Source: Bradyrhizobium sp. 170 (lineage in GTDB: Bacteria > Pseudomonadota > Alphaproteobacteria > Rhizobiales > Xanthobacteraceae). Taken from it: a stretch of 64,000 nucleotides of DNA. The first letter of the stretch is position 1, and each line of letters begins with the position of its first letter. A program made the position numbers and the translations under genes. Location: the NCBI RefSeq assembly GCF_023101085.1, contig NZ_CP064703.1:1240001-1304000 (forward strand), in the 5' to 3' direction. The notes below the pieces were generated by a model that was given only the letters and a program-made list of their open reading frames with translations, searched no databases and was not told the DNA's origin. This document shows, in pieces, positions 1 through 8,917 of the stretch.

Positions 1-554
1 CGGCGCTCACAATTCCGGTGATCGGGACGGGCGAGGCGACGCTGCTCGCGGCCTCGCAGCTCGGCCGGCGGCTCGGCCTTGTCACACTCGATTCAGCTTT
101 CGAGGTCTGGCATTACGAACAGGCGGATCGTTACGGGCTTTCCGGCCGCGTGGTGCATGTCACCGGGATGGGTTGCCGTCCGGAGGATTTTAGCGCCGCG
201 TTCGCGGGCGACGCGGCGGCGAAGGCGCGCATGCTGACCGACTTCGCGGCCTGCGCACAGCCGCTGGTCGATCGCGGCGCTGACGTCATCATTCCGGCGG
301 GTGTGTTGCCCGGCCTTCTCATTGCGAGCGAGCATGGCTTCAAGATCGGTCATGCGCCCGTGGTCAACTGTGCGGCAGTGGCGCTGAAGAGTGCCGAGAT
401 GTGGGTGCAGTTGCGGCGCCTCAACGGCACCGAGCCGAGCCGGGGGCCGAGCTTTGCGCTGGCCAATGAGCGCGCCCTCCAGGACTTCCGCGCCACCGTG
501 GCGCGCACGCAAGCCGACAAACCCACGCAAGCCGACAAATCAAAGAGCCCCTGA
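1..554 (+). CDS. Asp/Glu racemase family protein (5' partial)
   Basis: Reading frame is open from the window edge; the in-frame GTG at 18 lies inside a conserved-looking strand (IPVIGTGEA), so the true start is upstream of the window. The visible part has the GTGEA turn followed by a LGLVTL strand, and later a GADVIIPAG strand and a PVVNCAAVAL segment whose Cys sits where this family usually carries its second catalytic site. This matches the Asp/Glu/hydantoin racemase superfamily; substrate cannot be told. The tail carries a short repeated TQADK segment. It lies 9 nt before ohr and may be the upstream part of the same transcription unit. Confidence 0.7.
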   Translation, partial: ALTIPVIGTGEATLLAASQLGRRLGLVTLDSAFEVWHYEQADRYGLSGRVVHVTGMGCRPEDFSAAFAGDAAAKARMLTDFAACAQPLVDRGADVIIPAGVLPGLLIASEHGFKIGHAPVVNCAAVALKSAEMWVQLRRLNGTEPSRGPSFALANERALQDFRATVARTQADKPTQADKSKSP

Positions 555-563
555 GGACAAGAC

Positions 564-992
564 ATGCTGCAGCCAGACAAGATTTTGTATGAAGCCGAAG
601 TGACTGCGACCGGCGGGCGCGACGGCAAGGCCGGAAGCGACGACGGTCTTTTGTCGGTGTCGCTGTCGCTGCCGAAATCACTGGGCGGGCCGGGCGGACC
701 GGGAACCAATCCGGAGCAGCTTTTTGCTGCCGGTTATGCGGCGTGCTTCCTCGGCGCGGTAAAACTTGTCGCGCGCACCCGCAAGATCACGTCGTCGGCA
801 GAACCGACCGTTACCGCCAAGGTCGGCATGGGACCGATCGCGGTCGGCTACGCGCTCACCGTCGAACTCAAGGTGCTGCTCCCCGGACTGGAGAAATCCG
901 TCGCCGAGGAAGTCGTTGCCGGCGCCCACGAGCGCTGCCCTTATTCCAACGCAACGCGCGGCAATATCGACGTCAAACTGACCGTGCTCTGA
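564..992 (+). CDS. ohr: Organic hydroperoxide resistance protein, Ohr/OsmC family
   Basis: 142 residues, the usual Ohr length. Two cysteines are placed as in thiol peroxidases of this family: Cys61 in GYAACFLGA (peroxidatic) and Cys125 in HERCPYSNATRGN (resolving). The protein reduces organic hydroperoxides in the cytoplasm with lipoyl-type thiol reductants, by family knowledge. Start ATG at 564 follows a GAGGACAAG stretch. No dedicated OhrR is adjacent; the MarR gene at 8918-9427 is more plausibly linked to the acyl-CoA genes. Confidence 0.9.
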   Translation: MLQPDKILYEAEVTATGGRDGKAGSDDGLLSVSLSLPKSLGGPGGPGTNPEQLFAAGYAACFLGAVKLVARTRKITSSAEPTVTAKVGMGPIAVGYALTVELKVLLPGLEKSVAEEVVAGAHERCPYSNATRGNIDVKLTVL

Positions 993-1018
993 ACCGCTCA
1001 CAGGAACCCGGTAGTCCG

Positions 1019-2197
1019 ATGCAGAGCTCCGTCCGAACACCTTATGATCGGGTCGTGATGGCGGTCCCTGTGACGATTCCCTACACGCGCTACTCGATCG
1101 AGAGCGCGCAGTGGTGGATCGGCCGCGCGCTGAAATCGCTGGTCGATGGGGCCGGGATCACGCCGCGAGATATCGACGGGCTCTGTGTTTCGAGTTTTAC
1201 GGCGGGGCTCGATAGCGGGATCAGCCTGACCCAGCATTTTGGCCTGTGCGTGCGATGGATCGACACCATTCCGCTCGGGGGCGCGAGCGCGATTGCCGCG
1301 CTCCGCCGCGCCGCGCGGGCGGTGCAGGCGGGCGATGCGCGCATCGTGGCTTGCGTCGCCGGTGATACCAACCACGTCGATTCCTTCCGCTACACGCTCG
1401 AAAATTTCTCGCGCTTCAACCAGGATGCCGTCTATCCCTATGGCGCCGGCGGCGCCAATGCGAGCTTTGCGCTGATCGCGCGCAACTACATGCGAACGTT
1501 CGGCGCGCGGCGCGAGGACTTTGGCAAGATCGCGGTGGCGCAGCGCAGCAACGCGCTTCGCAATCCCCATGCCCTGATGAAAGCGCCGTTGACAATCGAG
1601 CAATACATATCGGCGCGGGCGATCGCCGCCCCGATCCATTTGTTCGACTGCGTGATGCCTTGCGCCGGCGCGGAGGCGTTCCTGGTGATGAGCGAGGACG
1701 TCGCCGCTTCGCTGAAGCTGCCTGCCGCCAAAATTCTCTCAACGATCGAGCGCCACAATGCGTTCGGCGACGATCCCGTTCAGGTGCGGGGCGGGTGGGC
1801 GATCGATGTCGACGAGCTCTACGCGATGGCCGGCGTCAAGCCCGATGATCTCGACTTCGTCCAGACCTACGACGATTACCCCGTCATCTCGATGATGCAG
1901 TTCGAGGATCTCGGCTTCTGCCGCAAGGGCGAGGGGCCGGACTTCGTGCGGCAGCATGATCTCACGATCGACGGCAGCTTCCCGCACAACACCTCGGGCG
2001 GGCAGCTCTCGGTCGGCCAGGCCGGCGCGGGCGGCGCCTATCTCGGGGTGGTCGAGGCGCTGCGCCAGGTGCTCGGGCAGGCCGGTCCGACCCAGGTCAG
2101 GGATGCGCGGATCGGGTTGGCGTCGGGCTTTGGAATGATCAACTATGATCGCGGCCTCGCTTCAGGCGCGGCGATCCTCGCGGGACCAGGCGCATGA
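1019..2197 (+). CDS. SCP2-thiolase-like protein lacking the nucleophile Cys
   Basis: 392 residues from ATG 1019; the frame is open much further upstream but that part is antifolded over ohr, and 1019 fits the family length. The thiolase fold is recognisable from the DIDGLCVSSF strand, the GDARIVACVAGD strand and the C-terminal FPHNTSGGQLSVGQAG motif. Where classical thiolases have the acylated Cys in a CSSG/CASG turn, this protein reads PLGGASAI (residues about 83-90). Such Cys-less thiolase-like proteins include Ltp2-type retro-aldolases that work with a DUF35 partner. The next gene starts within the stop codon (ATGA overlap) and encodes exactly such a domain, so the two probably form one enzyme. 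Carbon-carbon bond cleavage of a CoA thioester is inferred. Confidence 0.8.
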   Translation: MQSSVRTPYDRVVMAVPVTIPYTRYSIESAQWWIGRALKSLVDGAGITPRDIDGLCVSSFTAGLDSGISLTQHFGLCVRWIDTIPLGGASAIAALRRAARAVQAGDARIVACVAGDTNHVDSFRYTLENFSRFNQDAVYPYGAGGANASFALIARNYMRTFGARREDFGKIAVAQRSNALRNPHALMKAPLTIEQYISARAIAAPIHLFDCVMPCAGAEAFLVMSEDVAASLKLPAAKILSTIERHNAFGDDPVQVRGGWAIDVDELYAMAGVKPDDLDFVQTYDDYPVISMMQFEDLGFCRKGEGPDFVRQHDLTIDGSFPHNTSGGQLSVGQAGAGGAYLGVVEALRQVLGQAGPTQVRDARIGLASGFGMINYDRGLASGAAILAGPGA

Positions 2198-3435
2198 TCG
2201 AACCGATCGTAAAACCGCGCCGGAAGAATCCGCTGCAACGGACGCGGCTGCCGACGTCGCCGCCACGCGCGCGCAGCCGCGCGTCGCACGGTTTTACACG
2301 GGCCGCCGCCGAGGGCCGCTTCATGCTGCAGCGCTGCGGCGCCTGCGGGACGTTCTGCTATCCGGCGCGCGATGCGTGCCCTACGTGCCTTTCCGCCGAT
2401 CTCGTCTTCGCGGACGCACCGCGGCGTGGCACGCTGCTGTCGGAAACCACGCTGCACATTCCGGCCGACGTGCATTTCCGCGAGCGTGCGCCGTGGCGCG
2501 TCGGCCTGGTCGCAATGGAATGCGGACCTAGGCTGGTCGCGCACCTGCACGCCGATTGCGAAGAAGGGCAGCCGGTCGTGATGTCGTTTCAACTGGACAA
2601 AAGCGGGCAGGCGGTAGCCTTCGCGCATCCCGAACGGGAGACCTCCAACATGGCGGACGACAGGCAATGGCGTGAGATGACGGCTGATCCGAAATTCCGG
2701 CGCGTTCTGGTGACGAACGGGCGGAGCATCGTCGGTCAGGAAGCGGTGGCCGTGCTGAAGGCGGCCGGTGCATCGATCGTATTCGTCGGCGTCGCCGAAC
2801 CGTGGAAACCGTTCCCCGGCGAGGATGCGCTGCGGGCGCTCGAGGGCGTTCAGATCGTGCCGCTCGATATCGGCGACGAGAAGTCCGTCGCGGATCTCGC
2901 GGCCGACATCGGCGGCAAGGTCGATATCCTCGTGAACACCACCGAACATGTCCGCGCCGGCGGGCTGCTCGATCGGCAAGGCACCAGCGTTGTGCGCGAC
3001 GAGATCGACCAGAGCTATCTCGGTTTCGTGCATCTGGCGCAGGCGTTCGGGCCGGCGATGCGGATGCGGGGCTCCGATGGCGTCAACAGCGCCGCCGCCT
3101 GGGTCAATATCCTGTCGGTCTATGCACTGGCGAACTGGCCGATGTTTGGCGCGTATTCGGCGTCGCAGGCAGCTTGTCTCTCATTGTCGCACTGCCTGCG
3201 GGCGGAGCTTCGCCCGGGCGGCGTCAAGGTGGTGAACGTGTTCACGGGGCCGCTCGATATCGAATGGTTCCAGACGGTGCCGCCGCCGAAGGTCGCTCCG
3301 CGTGTGGTTGCGTCGTCAATCGTGTCGGCGCTCAAGCGCGGCCTGGAAGATGTGTTCGTGGGTGATGTCGCCGAGGACATTCGCCAGCGCCTTGCGGCCA
3401 ACCCCAAGGCGGTCGAGCGTGAACTCGGGGCGTAG
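2194..3435 (+). CDS. DUF35 zinc-ribbon/OB-fold fused to short-chain dehydrogenase-like domain
   Basis: 413 residues, start overlaps the preceding stop by 4 nt. Residues about 45-150 are a DUF35 domain: a zinc ribbon CGAC-x10-CPTC followed by an OB-fold. Residues about 165-410 are an SDR-like Rossmann domain (RVLVTNGRSIVGQEAV, DILVNTTEH, SVYALANWPMFGAYSASQAA). The SDR part is degenerate: the glycine-rich loop is TNGRSIVG rather than TGxxxGIG, and the active-site segment reads YSASQAA, so the Tyr is kept but the usual Lys four residues on is Gln. Oxidoreductase activity is therefore doubtful. DUF35 proteins normally assist thiolase-like partners, matching the upstream gene. Confidence 0.8.
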   Translation: MIEPIVKPRRKNPLQRTRLPTSPPRARSRASHGFTRAAAEGRFMLQRCGACGTFCYPARDACPTCLSADLVFADAPRRGTLLSETTLHIPADVHFRERAPWRVGLVAMECGPRLVAHLHADCEEGQPVVMSFQLDKSGQAVAFAHPERETSNMADDRQWREMTADPKFRRVLVTNGRSIVGQEAVAVLKAAGASIVFVGVAEPWKPFPGEDALRALEGVQIVPLDIGDEKSVADLAADIGGKVDILVNTTEHVRAGGLLDRQGTSVVRDEIDQSYLGFVHLAQAFGPAMRMRGSDGVNSAAAWVNILSVYALANWPMFGAYSASQAACLSLSHCLRAELRPGGVKVVNVFTGPLDIEWFQTVPPPKVAPRVVASSIVSALKRGLEDVFVGDVAEDIRQRLAANPKAVERELGA

Positions 3436-3464
3436 GCGGCTTTGCTAGAAACGGGAGAAGCGCA

Positions 3465-4250
3465 ATGGACAGCAATGGTCTCATGCAATTTGCCGGCGCG
3501 GTGGCATCCGGCGCGGTGCGCGTCGTCGATCTGACGTTTACGCTCAGTCCAGATTTCCCGGTCATCGTGCTGCCGCCCGAGTTTGGTCAGGCCGCGCCCG
3601 TGCGCATCCAGCAGATTTCGCGCTACGACGCGAGTGGTCCTGCCTGGTACTGGAACAACCTGACTTTTGGCGAGCACACCGGCACGCATTTCGATGCGCC
3701 GATCCACTGGTTCACCGGCAAGGACTTGCCGAACAATTCGGTCGACACGCTGCCGGTGCGCGACATGATCGCGCCGGCCTGCGTGATCGATTGCTCGGCG
3801 CAGGCTGCACAGGATGCGGATTTTCTTTTGACGATACCGGTCATTGAGGCCTGGGAAAAAAGCCACGGGCGGATTCCGGAACGGCATTGGGTGCTGCTGC
3901 GCACCGACTGGTCGAAGAAAGGCTGGCGCGACTACGCCAATTTGAAGGACGACGGCGCCCACACGCCCGGACCGGATGCCGCGGTGATGCGCTGGCTGGT
4001 CGAGGAGCGCGGCATCATCGGCCTTGGCACCGAGACGATCGGGACAGATGCCGGCCAGGCCGGTCATCTCGATCCGCCTTATCCGGCGCACCATTTCCTG
4101 CACGGCGGCGGGCGTTACGGCCTGCAATGCCTGTGTAATCTCGATCAGCTTCCGCCGACCGGTGCGGTGATCGTGGCCGCGCCGCTCAAGATCCAAAACG
4201 GCTCCGGCAGTCCGCTGCGCGTCCTTGCGCTGGTACCAGGGCAGGGTTGA
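3465..4250 (+). CDS. Cyclase family metal-dependent hydrolase (kynurenine-formamidase-like)
   Basis: 261 residues. The family metal site is visible as HTGTHFDAPIHW (residues 71-82; His71, His75, Asp77, His81). Family members are Mn/Zn hydrolases of amides or cyclic diketones, such as KynB or polyketide cyclases. Start ATG 3465 is preceded by GGGAGAAG. Located 29 nt after the DUF35-SDR gene on the same strand, so probably part of the same catabolic operon, perhaps a ring-opening or amide-hydrolysis step (inference). Confidence 0.85.
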   Translation: MDSNGLMQFAGAVASGAVRVVDLTFTLSPDFPVIVLPPEFGQAAPVRIQQISRYDASGPAWYWNNLTFGEHTGTHFDAPIHWFTGKDLPNNSVDTLPVRDMIAPACVIDCSAQAAQDADFLLTIPVIEAWEKSHGRIPERHWVLLRTDWSKKGWRDYANLKDDGAHTPGPDAAVMRWLVEERGIIGLGTETIGTDAGQAGHLDPPYPAHHFLHGGGRYGLQCLCNLDQLPPTGAVIVAAPLKIQNGSGSPLRVLALVPGQG

Positions 4251-4277
4251 GCCCATTCGTCCACATCGAGTGAGATC

Positions 4278-5435
4278 ATGAAAAACAAAAAGACTTTGTT
4301 GATCGGCGCCGCGCTCCTGCTCGGCGCGATCACGCCGGTGCGCGCCGAAATCCTCGTCGGTTTCGTCACCGGCCTGAGCGGACCGGTGTCCTCGATTGGC
4401 GTGCCGAACGCCAAGGGGCTTGCGGCGGGCCAGGCCTATATCGGTGAGATCGACGGCGAGAAAGTTCGCGTCATCCAGCTCGACGACGGTTCGGACCCGG
4501 CCGCGTCGACGCGCAACGCCCGCAAGCTGGTCGAGCAGGAAAAGGTCGACTTCCTGATCGGCACCTCAGGCGCACCGCAAACGCTGGCGATGGCTACCGC
4601 AGCCATCGAGATGAAGGTGCCGATGGTGGCGGTCTCGCCGATCGCGCCGGTGCCGGCCGGGGAGGGAGGGCCGTGGGTGGTGCAAACGCCGCAGCCGACG
4701 CCGCTTCTCGTTCAGGGCATCGTCGATCACATGAAGAGCCGCAACGTGAGGACGGTGGCGTTCGTCGGCTTCTCCGACGCTTTTGGCGACCTGATGTACA
4801 ATTCGCTGCTGCAAGCCGCTGAGAAGGCCGAGATCAAGGTGATCGCGAACGAACGCTATGCGCGTTCCGACAACTCGGTCACGGCGCAGGTGCTGCGTGC
4901 GGTCTCCTTGCGTCCCGATGCGATCATGCTGGGCGGAACCGGAACGCCCGGCGCGCTGCCGGTGATCGCGCTGGCCGAACGTGGCTACAAGGGTCCGCTC
5001 TACGGCAATCACGGCATGATCAGTGCGGATTTTCTGCGGCTCGCCGGCAAGTCCGCCGAGGGCATCATCTGCCCGACCGGGCCGGTGACGGCGGGCGAAC
5101 AGCTTCCCGAGAGCAATCCGATCCGCAAGGTGGTTCTCGCCTTCCGTGCGGCCTATGAGAAGGCCAATGGCGAGGCGCCGGCCGACGCGTTCTCGCCCTA
5201 TGCCTTCGATGGCTGGCTGGTGTTCATGGATGCGGCCAAGCGCGCAAAGGCGACGGGCGCTGCGCCCGGCACGCCGGCTTTCCGCAACGCGCTACGCGAG
5301 GCGCTGTTCACGACCAAGGATGTCGTGGGCGCGCACGGCATCTACACCTACACGCCGGCCGACCGCCACGGCGTTGACAGCCGTGCGCGGATCCTGGTCC
5401 AGATCGAAAACGGGAAGTACAAGCTGCTGCCGTGA
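4278..5435 (+). CDS. ABC transporter substrate-binding protein, branched-chain amino acid type (Peripla_BP_6)
   Basis: 385 residues with an N-terminal signal peptide (KNKK, hydrophobic core, cleavage near PVRAE at about residue 24). The mature part has the LivJ-like layout: GFVTGLSGPVSSIG, DDGSDPAASTRNARKLVEQE and FLIGTSGAPQTLA. Such proteins deliver amino acids or aromatic acids to LivHMGF-type permeases. No permease or ATPase gene is adjacent. It closes the plus-strand cluster, and the context suggests an aromatic or acyl substrate rather than leucine (inference). Confidence 0.88.
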   Translation: MKNKKTLLIGAALLLGAITPVRAEILVGFVTGLSGPVSSIGVPNAKGLAAGQAYIGEIDGEKVRVIQLDDGSDPAASTRNARKLVEQEKVDFLIGTSGAPQTLAMATAAIEMKVPMVAVSPIAPVPAGEGGPWVVQTPQPTPLLVQGIVDHMKSRNVRTVAFVGFSDAFGDLMYNSLLQAAEKAEIKVIANERYARSDNSVTAQVLRAVSLRPDAIMLGGTGTPGALPVIALAERGYKGPLYGNHGMISADFLRLAGKSAEGIICPTGPVTAGEQLPESNPIRKVVLAFRAAYEKANGEAPADAFSPYAFDGWLVFMDAAKRAKATGAAPGTPAFRNALREALFTTKDVVGAHGIYTYTPADRHGVDSRARILVQIENGKYKLLP

Positions 5436-5463
5436 CGGCAGCCGGCAGCCGGCGGCCGATGGC

Positions 5464-7086
5464 TTAGGCGTGGCGCAGCTTCGCCTTGAGCGCGCGCATG
5501 TCGATCGCGCGGTTGGCACTGACGGCCGCAGCCGCGAGCGTCTTGATCTCGCCCCGGGCGAGCTTGCGCGTTGACGACAAGGGAAGTTCGTCGACGATGG
5601 CGATATAGCCGGGCACCTTGTGATAGGCGAGCCGCTCGGCGCAGGTCTTGACGATCGAGGCCGCGAGCGCATCTGCGTCATCGATCTTTTCACTCGGCAC
5701 GATGAAGGCGAAAACTTCCTCGCCGCGGATGTCGTCGGGAACGGGCGTCACCGCGCAGCCGCCGATGCGCGTATCCATGTAGAGCGCGCTTTCGACCTCG
5801 AGCACGCCGATGTTCTCGCCGCTGCGCCGCACGATGGTCTTTTTGCGATCGAAGAAATACATCAGCCCGTCTTCGTCGGCGAAGACGAGGTCTCCGGTGT
5901 GGAACCAGCCACCTTGCCAGGCCGCCTCGGTCGCTTCCTCGTCCTTCAGATAGCCGCTGAAGAAGCCGGCCCTGATATCGTCGCCCTTGGCGCGGACCAG
6001 CAGTTCGCCGGGTTTTCCGGGCGCGACATCGGCGCCAAGATCGTCAACGAGGCGATACTCCATGCCTTCAGATGGCCGGCCGACGCAGCGCGCGCCAAAG
6101 CCTGCCGGTTCGCGCGACGTGGTCGTGGCCGCCGCGCCGCCGGTCTCCGTCATCGCCCAGGCCTCGACGATCGGGATGCGGTAGCGCTCCTCAAAGGTAG
6201 CGCGGTGGCGGACATCGACGCCGGGCGCAAAGGCGAAGCGCACGTGGTGCTGCCGTTCCACTTCTGTCACGGGCAATTGGAGCAGAATGGCGGGGATGAC
6301 GCCGAGACAGTGCACGACGGTCGCGCCGCTATCGGCCACGCACTGCCACCAGCGGTTGGCGTGAAAGCGGTCCAACGGAACCACGGCGCCACCGAGCACC
6401 ATCATGCCGACGGCGCTGCAGCCGAGTGCGTTCATGTGAAACATCGGCAGCGGCGTCAGGTTGATCTCACGGTCCGGCTGCAGCGCGGCCACGCCGCCCT
6501 GCGCGAGATACCAGTCGGCGACCTGCAGGAAATAGCGATTCGAGAGCATGCAGCCCTTTGGCTTGCCGGTGCTGCCTGACGTAAACAGCAGCGCGCATTC
6601 GCCGTTGAACTCGGCATTCTGCGCGACGATGTCCGTCTGGCATTGGGGAATTCGGCTGTCGGTATCGATCAGGCGGGCGCGCCCGAGCGCCGCTCCCTTC
6701 GTCACCTGCATGCGATCCGGCGTCGCTACCAGCAGGTCAGCCTGCGACAGCTCAAGCTGGAAGGACAATTCGTCGGGCCGGACGTCCGGGTTGATCGGAA
6801 CGATCGAAACCCCGAGCGCATTGAGCGCGAGCCAGTGCAGGAAGAAGACCGGGCGATTTTCGAGCAGCAAGGCAACTCGCGCCCCGCGTCCATAGCCGGC
6901 CGCCGCGTATTCCGCGCGCAGCCGATCCACCTCGGTCTTGAACGCGCCGTATTCGATCTTGAATCCTTCCGGTGCGTAGGGCAGTCCCGCGCTTGCAGGC
7001 GCCAGCAGGAATGGCGCATTCGGCCGCCTTTTGGCCGTGGCCGCGAAAGCATCGGATGGCGATCGATACGAAGTGTCGAGGCTCAT
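5464..7086 (-). CDS. Class I adenylate-forming enzyme (acyl-CoA ligase)
   Basis: About 540 residues from ATG 7086; a longer in-frame reading exists upstream but MSLDTSYRSP looks like the natural N-terminus. The AMP-binding signature is LLFTSGSTGKPKGCML, and the C-terminal part carries WFHTGDLVFADEDGLMYF and DRKKTIVRRSGENIG with a late lysine in SSTRKLARGEI. It activates a carboxylate with ATP and CoA; substrate unknown. It faces a second ligase (7254-8903) across about 170 bp that contain the dyad at 7181-7200. Confidence 0.87.
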   Translation of the reverse strand: MSLDTSYRSPSDAFAATAKRRPNAPFLLAPASAGLPYAPEGFKIEYGAFKTEVDRLRAEYAAAGYGRGARVALLLENRPVFFLHWLALNALGVSIVPINPDVRPDELSFQLELSQADLLVATPDRMQVTKGAALGRARLIDTDSRIPQCQTDIVAQNAEFNGECALLFTSGSTGKPKGCMLSNRYFLQVADWYLAQGGVAALQPDREINLTPLPMFHMNALGCSAVGMMVLGGAVVPLDRFHANRWWQCVADSGATVVHCLGVIPAILLQLPVTEVERQHHVRFAFAPGVDVRHRATFEERYRIPIVEAWAMTETGGAAATTTSREPAGFGARCVGRPSEGMEYRLVDDLGADVAPGKPGELLVRAKGDDIRAGFFSGYLKDEEATEAAWQGGWFHTGDLVFADEDGLMYFFDRKKTIVRRSGENIGVLEVESALYMDTRIGGCAVTPVPDDIRGEEVFAFIVPSEKIDDADALAASIVKTCAERLAYHKVPGYIAIVDELPLSSTRKLARGEIKTLAAAAVSANRAIDMRALKAKLRHA

Positions 7087-7180
7087 TGCGGACGTCGCTC
7101 CTGTTCGTGCCTCCAGCCGCCGCAAGGGACGGCAGCCGGAACCCGCGCGCAGCCCCTTGCTGCGGCGGCAGCTTTCGTGA

Positions 7181-7200
7181 ATACTTTAAGCCTAAACTAT
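7181..7200. promoter_or_regulatory. Putative MarR operator, divergent ligase promoter
   Basis: ATACTTTAAGCCTAAACTAT is a near-perfect dyad: 16 of 20 positions match its own reverse complement. It lies between two divergent acyl-CoA ligase genes. A second copy with 18 of 19 identical bases sits directly before the thioesterase gene (9766-9784), and a MarR-family gene lies between them. Size and symmetry fit MarR-type operators; the assignment to this regulator is inferred. Confidence 0.6.
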
Positions 7201-7253
7201 CTTGCCGGCCAAGAGCGATCTATCGCAGACCAGCCCGGCGAAACCTTTGGGAA

Positions 7254-8903
7254 GTGCGTGTGCAGGCAGGTGATAGCGGCGCGGCCAGGCAGCGGTCAGA
7301 TGCGCCGATCTGGTCGCAGGCGGTCGAGCGCTTCCCGCCGGTAGACCGGGTTCTCTCGACCATCCTGACGCGGCAAGCCGCGCAATACCGCGACCGCACG
7401 CTGTTCGTCTTCGGCGAAACACGATGGAGCTATGCCGAGACGGCCGCAATCGCCGCCGCATCCGCGGCCCGCCTGATGCGCGCCGGAATTCAGGCCGGCG
7501 ACCGCGTCGCGCTGATGTGCTCGAACCGGCCGGAATTTTTGGAAGTCTATCTCGGCTGCGCCTGGATGGGCGCCGTGACCGTGCCGATCAACACCGCGCT
7601 GCGCGGCATCCAGCTCAGCCACATCCTGCGCAACTCCATGCCGAAGCTGCTGGTGATCGAGTCCGGCTTTCTGCCAGCCATCGAAACGTTGGATCGTGAT
7701 GTCGCGCTGCCGGATCTTATCTGGATGATCGGAGAAGGTGCTGTGCCTCCGGCGGTATCGGGATCGATCACGCCGCTGCCTTCGCTCGGCGAGGGAGCAT
7801 CGCCCGCGCCGGTGCGGCCGGACGACATGGTCGCGATCCTCTATACGTCCGGCACTACAGGTCCTTCCAAGGGGGTCTGCTGCCCGCAGGCGCAGATGTT
7901 CTGGTGGGGCGTCTACTCGGCGCGTGCGCTCGGCATCCGCGAGGGCGACGTGCTGTTCACGACGCTGCCGCTGTTCCACACCAATGCGCTGAATGCGTTC
8001 TATCAGGCGCTGCTGAACGGCTGCACCTACGCGCTGGAGCCGAAATTCTCCGCCTCCGGTTTCTGGGCCGCGGCGCGACGGCATCAGGCAACAATCGGCT
8101 ATCTCCTCGGCGCGATGGCCGTGATGCTGCTGGCGCAGCCGAAATCCGCCGACGACACCGCGCACTTCCTGCGGGTCGCGCTCGGCGGCGGTGTCCCCGG
8201 CGAGTTTCACGGCCCGTTTCTCGAACGCTTCGGCGTGCCGCTGCTCGACGGTTACGGTTCGACCGAAACGAATTTCGTGTTCGCAAGCACGATCCCGTCC
8301 GATCGCCCCGGCACCATGGGCCATCTCGTCGAGGGCGTGGAGGCCTGCATCGCCGGTCCCGACGATGTGCCTCTCCCTGACGGTGAGGCCGGAGAGCTGC
8401 TGCTACGCGCGCGCGATCCGCTCGCATTCTCGACGGGCTATTTCGAAATGCCGGACAAGACGGCCGAAGCGTGGCGAAATCTCTGGTTTCACACCGGCGA
8501 CCGCGTCGTGCGCGATGCGGACGGCCACTACCGCTTCGTCGACCGGATGAAGGATTCCATCCGCCGGCGCGGCGAGAATGTTTCATCCTGGGAGGTGGAG
8601 CAGGTGCTGTTGAAGCATCCGGCAATCGCTGCCTGCGCCGTCTATCCGCTGCCGTCCGAGCTCGGCGAGGACGAGGTTGCGGCGGCCGTCCAGCTCGAAC
8701 CCGGCCATGCGCTGGAGCCGATCGATGCCGTCCGGCACTGCGAGGGCAAGATGGCTTATTTCGCGGTGCCGCGCTTTGTCCGGATCGTCACCGAAATGCC
8801 GCTGACCGAAAACGGCAAGATCCGAAAGGTCACGCTGCGCGAGGCCGGAAAAACGCCCGACATCTGGGATCGTGATGCGGCGGGGTACAGACTGCGCCGC
8901 TAG
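7254..8903 (+). CDS. ATP-dependent acyl-CoA synthetase, AMP-binding family
   Basis: About 549 residues. The frame stays open to 6972 but that part overlaps the divergent ligase; no ATG is available near the natural N-terminus, so GTG 7254 or GTG 7260 is the likely start. Domain evidence: AILYTSGTTGPSKGVCC (ATP loop), LDGYGSTETNFVF, WFHTGDRVVRDADGHYRF, DRMKDSIRRRGENVSS, and the C-terminal lysine in LTENGKIRK. It makes an acyl-CoA from an unknown acid. Divergent from the ligase at 5464-7086 and convergent with marR (14 nt between stops). Confidence 0.83.
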   Translation: MRVQAGDSGAARQRSDAPIWSQAVERFPPVDRVLSTILTRQAAQYRDRTLFVFGETRWSYAETAAIAAASAARLMRAGIQAGDRVALMCSNRPEFLEVYLGCAWMGAVTVPINTALRGIQLSHILRNSMPKLLVIESGFLPAIETLDRDVALPDLIWMIGEGAVPPAVSGSITPLPSLGEGASPAPVRPDDMVAILYTSGTTGPSKGVCCPQAQMFWWGVYSARALGIREGDVLFTTLPLFHTNALNAFYQALLNGCTYALEPKFSASGFWAAARRHQATIGYLLGAMAVMLLAQPKSADDTAHFLRVALGGGVPGEFHGPFLERFGVPLLDGYGSTETNFVFASTIPSDRPGTMGHLVEGVEACIAGPDDVPLPDGEAGELLLRARDPLAFSTGYFEMPDKTAEAWRNLWFHTGDRVVRDADGHYRFVDRMKDSIRRRGENVSSWEVEQVLLKHPAIAACAVYPLPSELGEDEVAAAVQLEPGHALEPIDAVRHCEGKMAYFAVPRFVRIVTEMPLTENGKIRKVTLREAGKTPDIWDRDAAGYRLRR

Positions 8904-8917
8904 CCTTGCGGCGCAGA

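Noticed and set aside
743..1018. Long N-terminal extension of the thiolase-like protein
   Set aside because: It overlaps ohr in another frame, is Arg-rich shadow sequence, and the ATG at 1019 fits family length.
6972..7253. N-terminal extension of the plus-strand acyl-CoA synthetase
   Set aside because: It runs over the divergent ligase and its promoter and has no family similarity.
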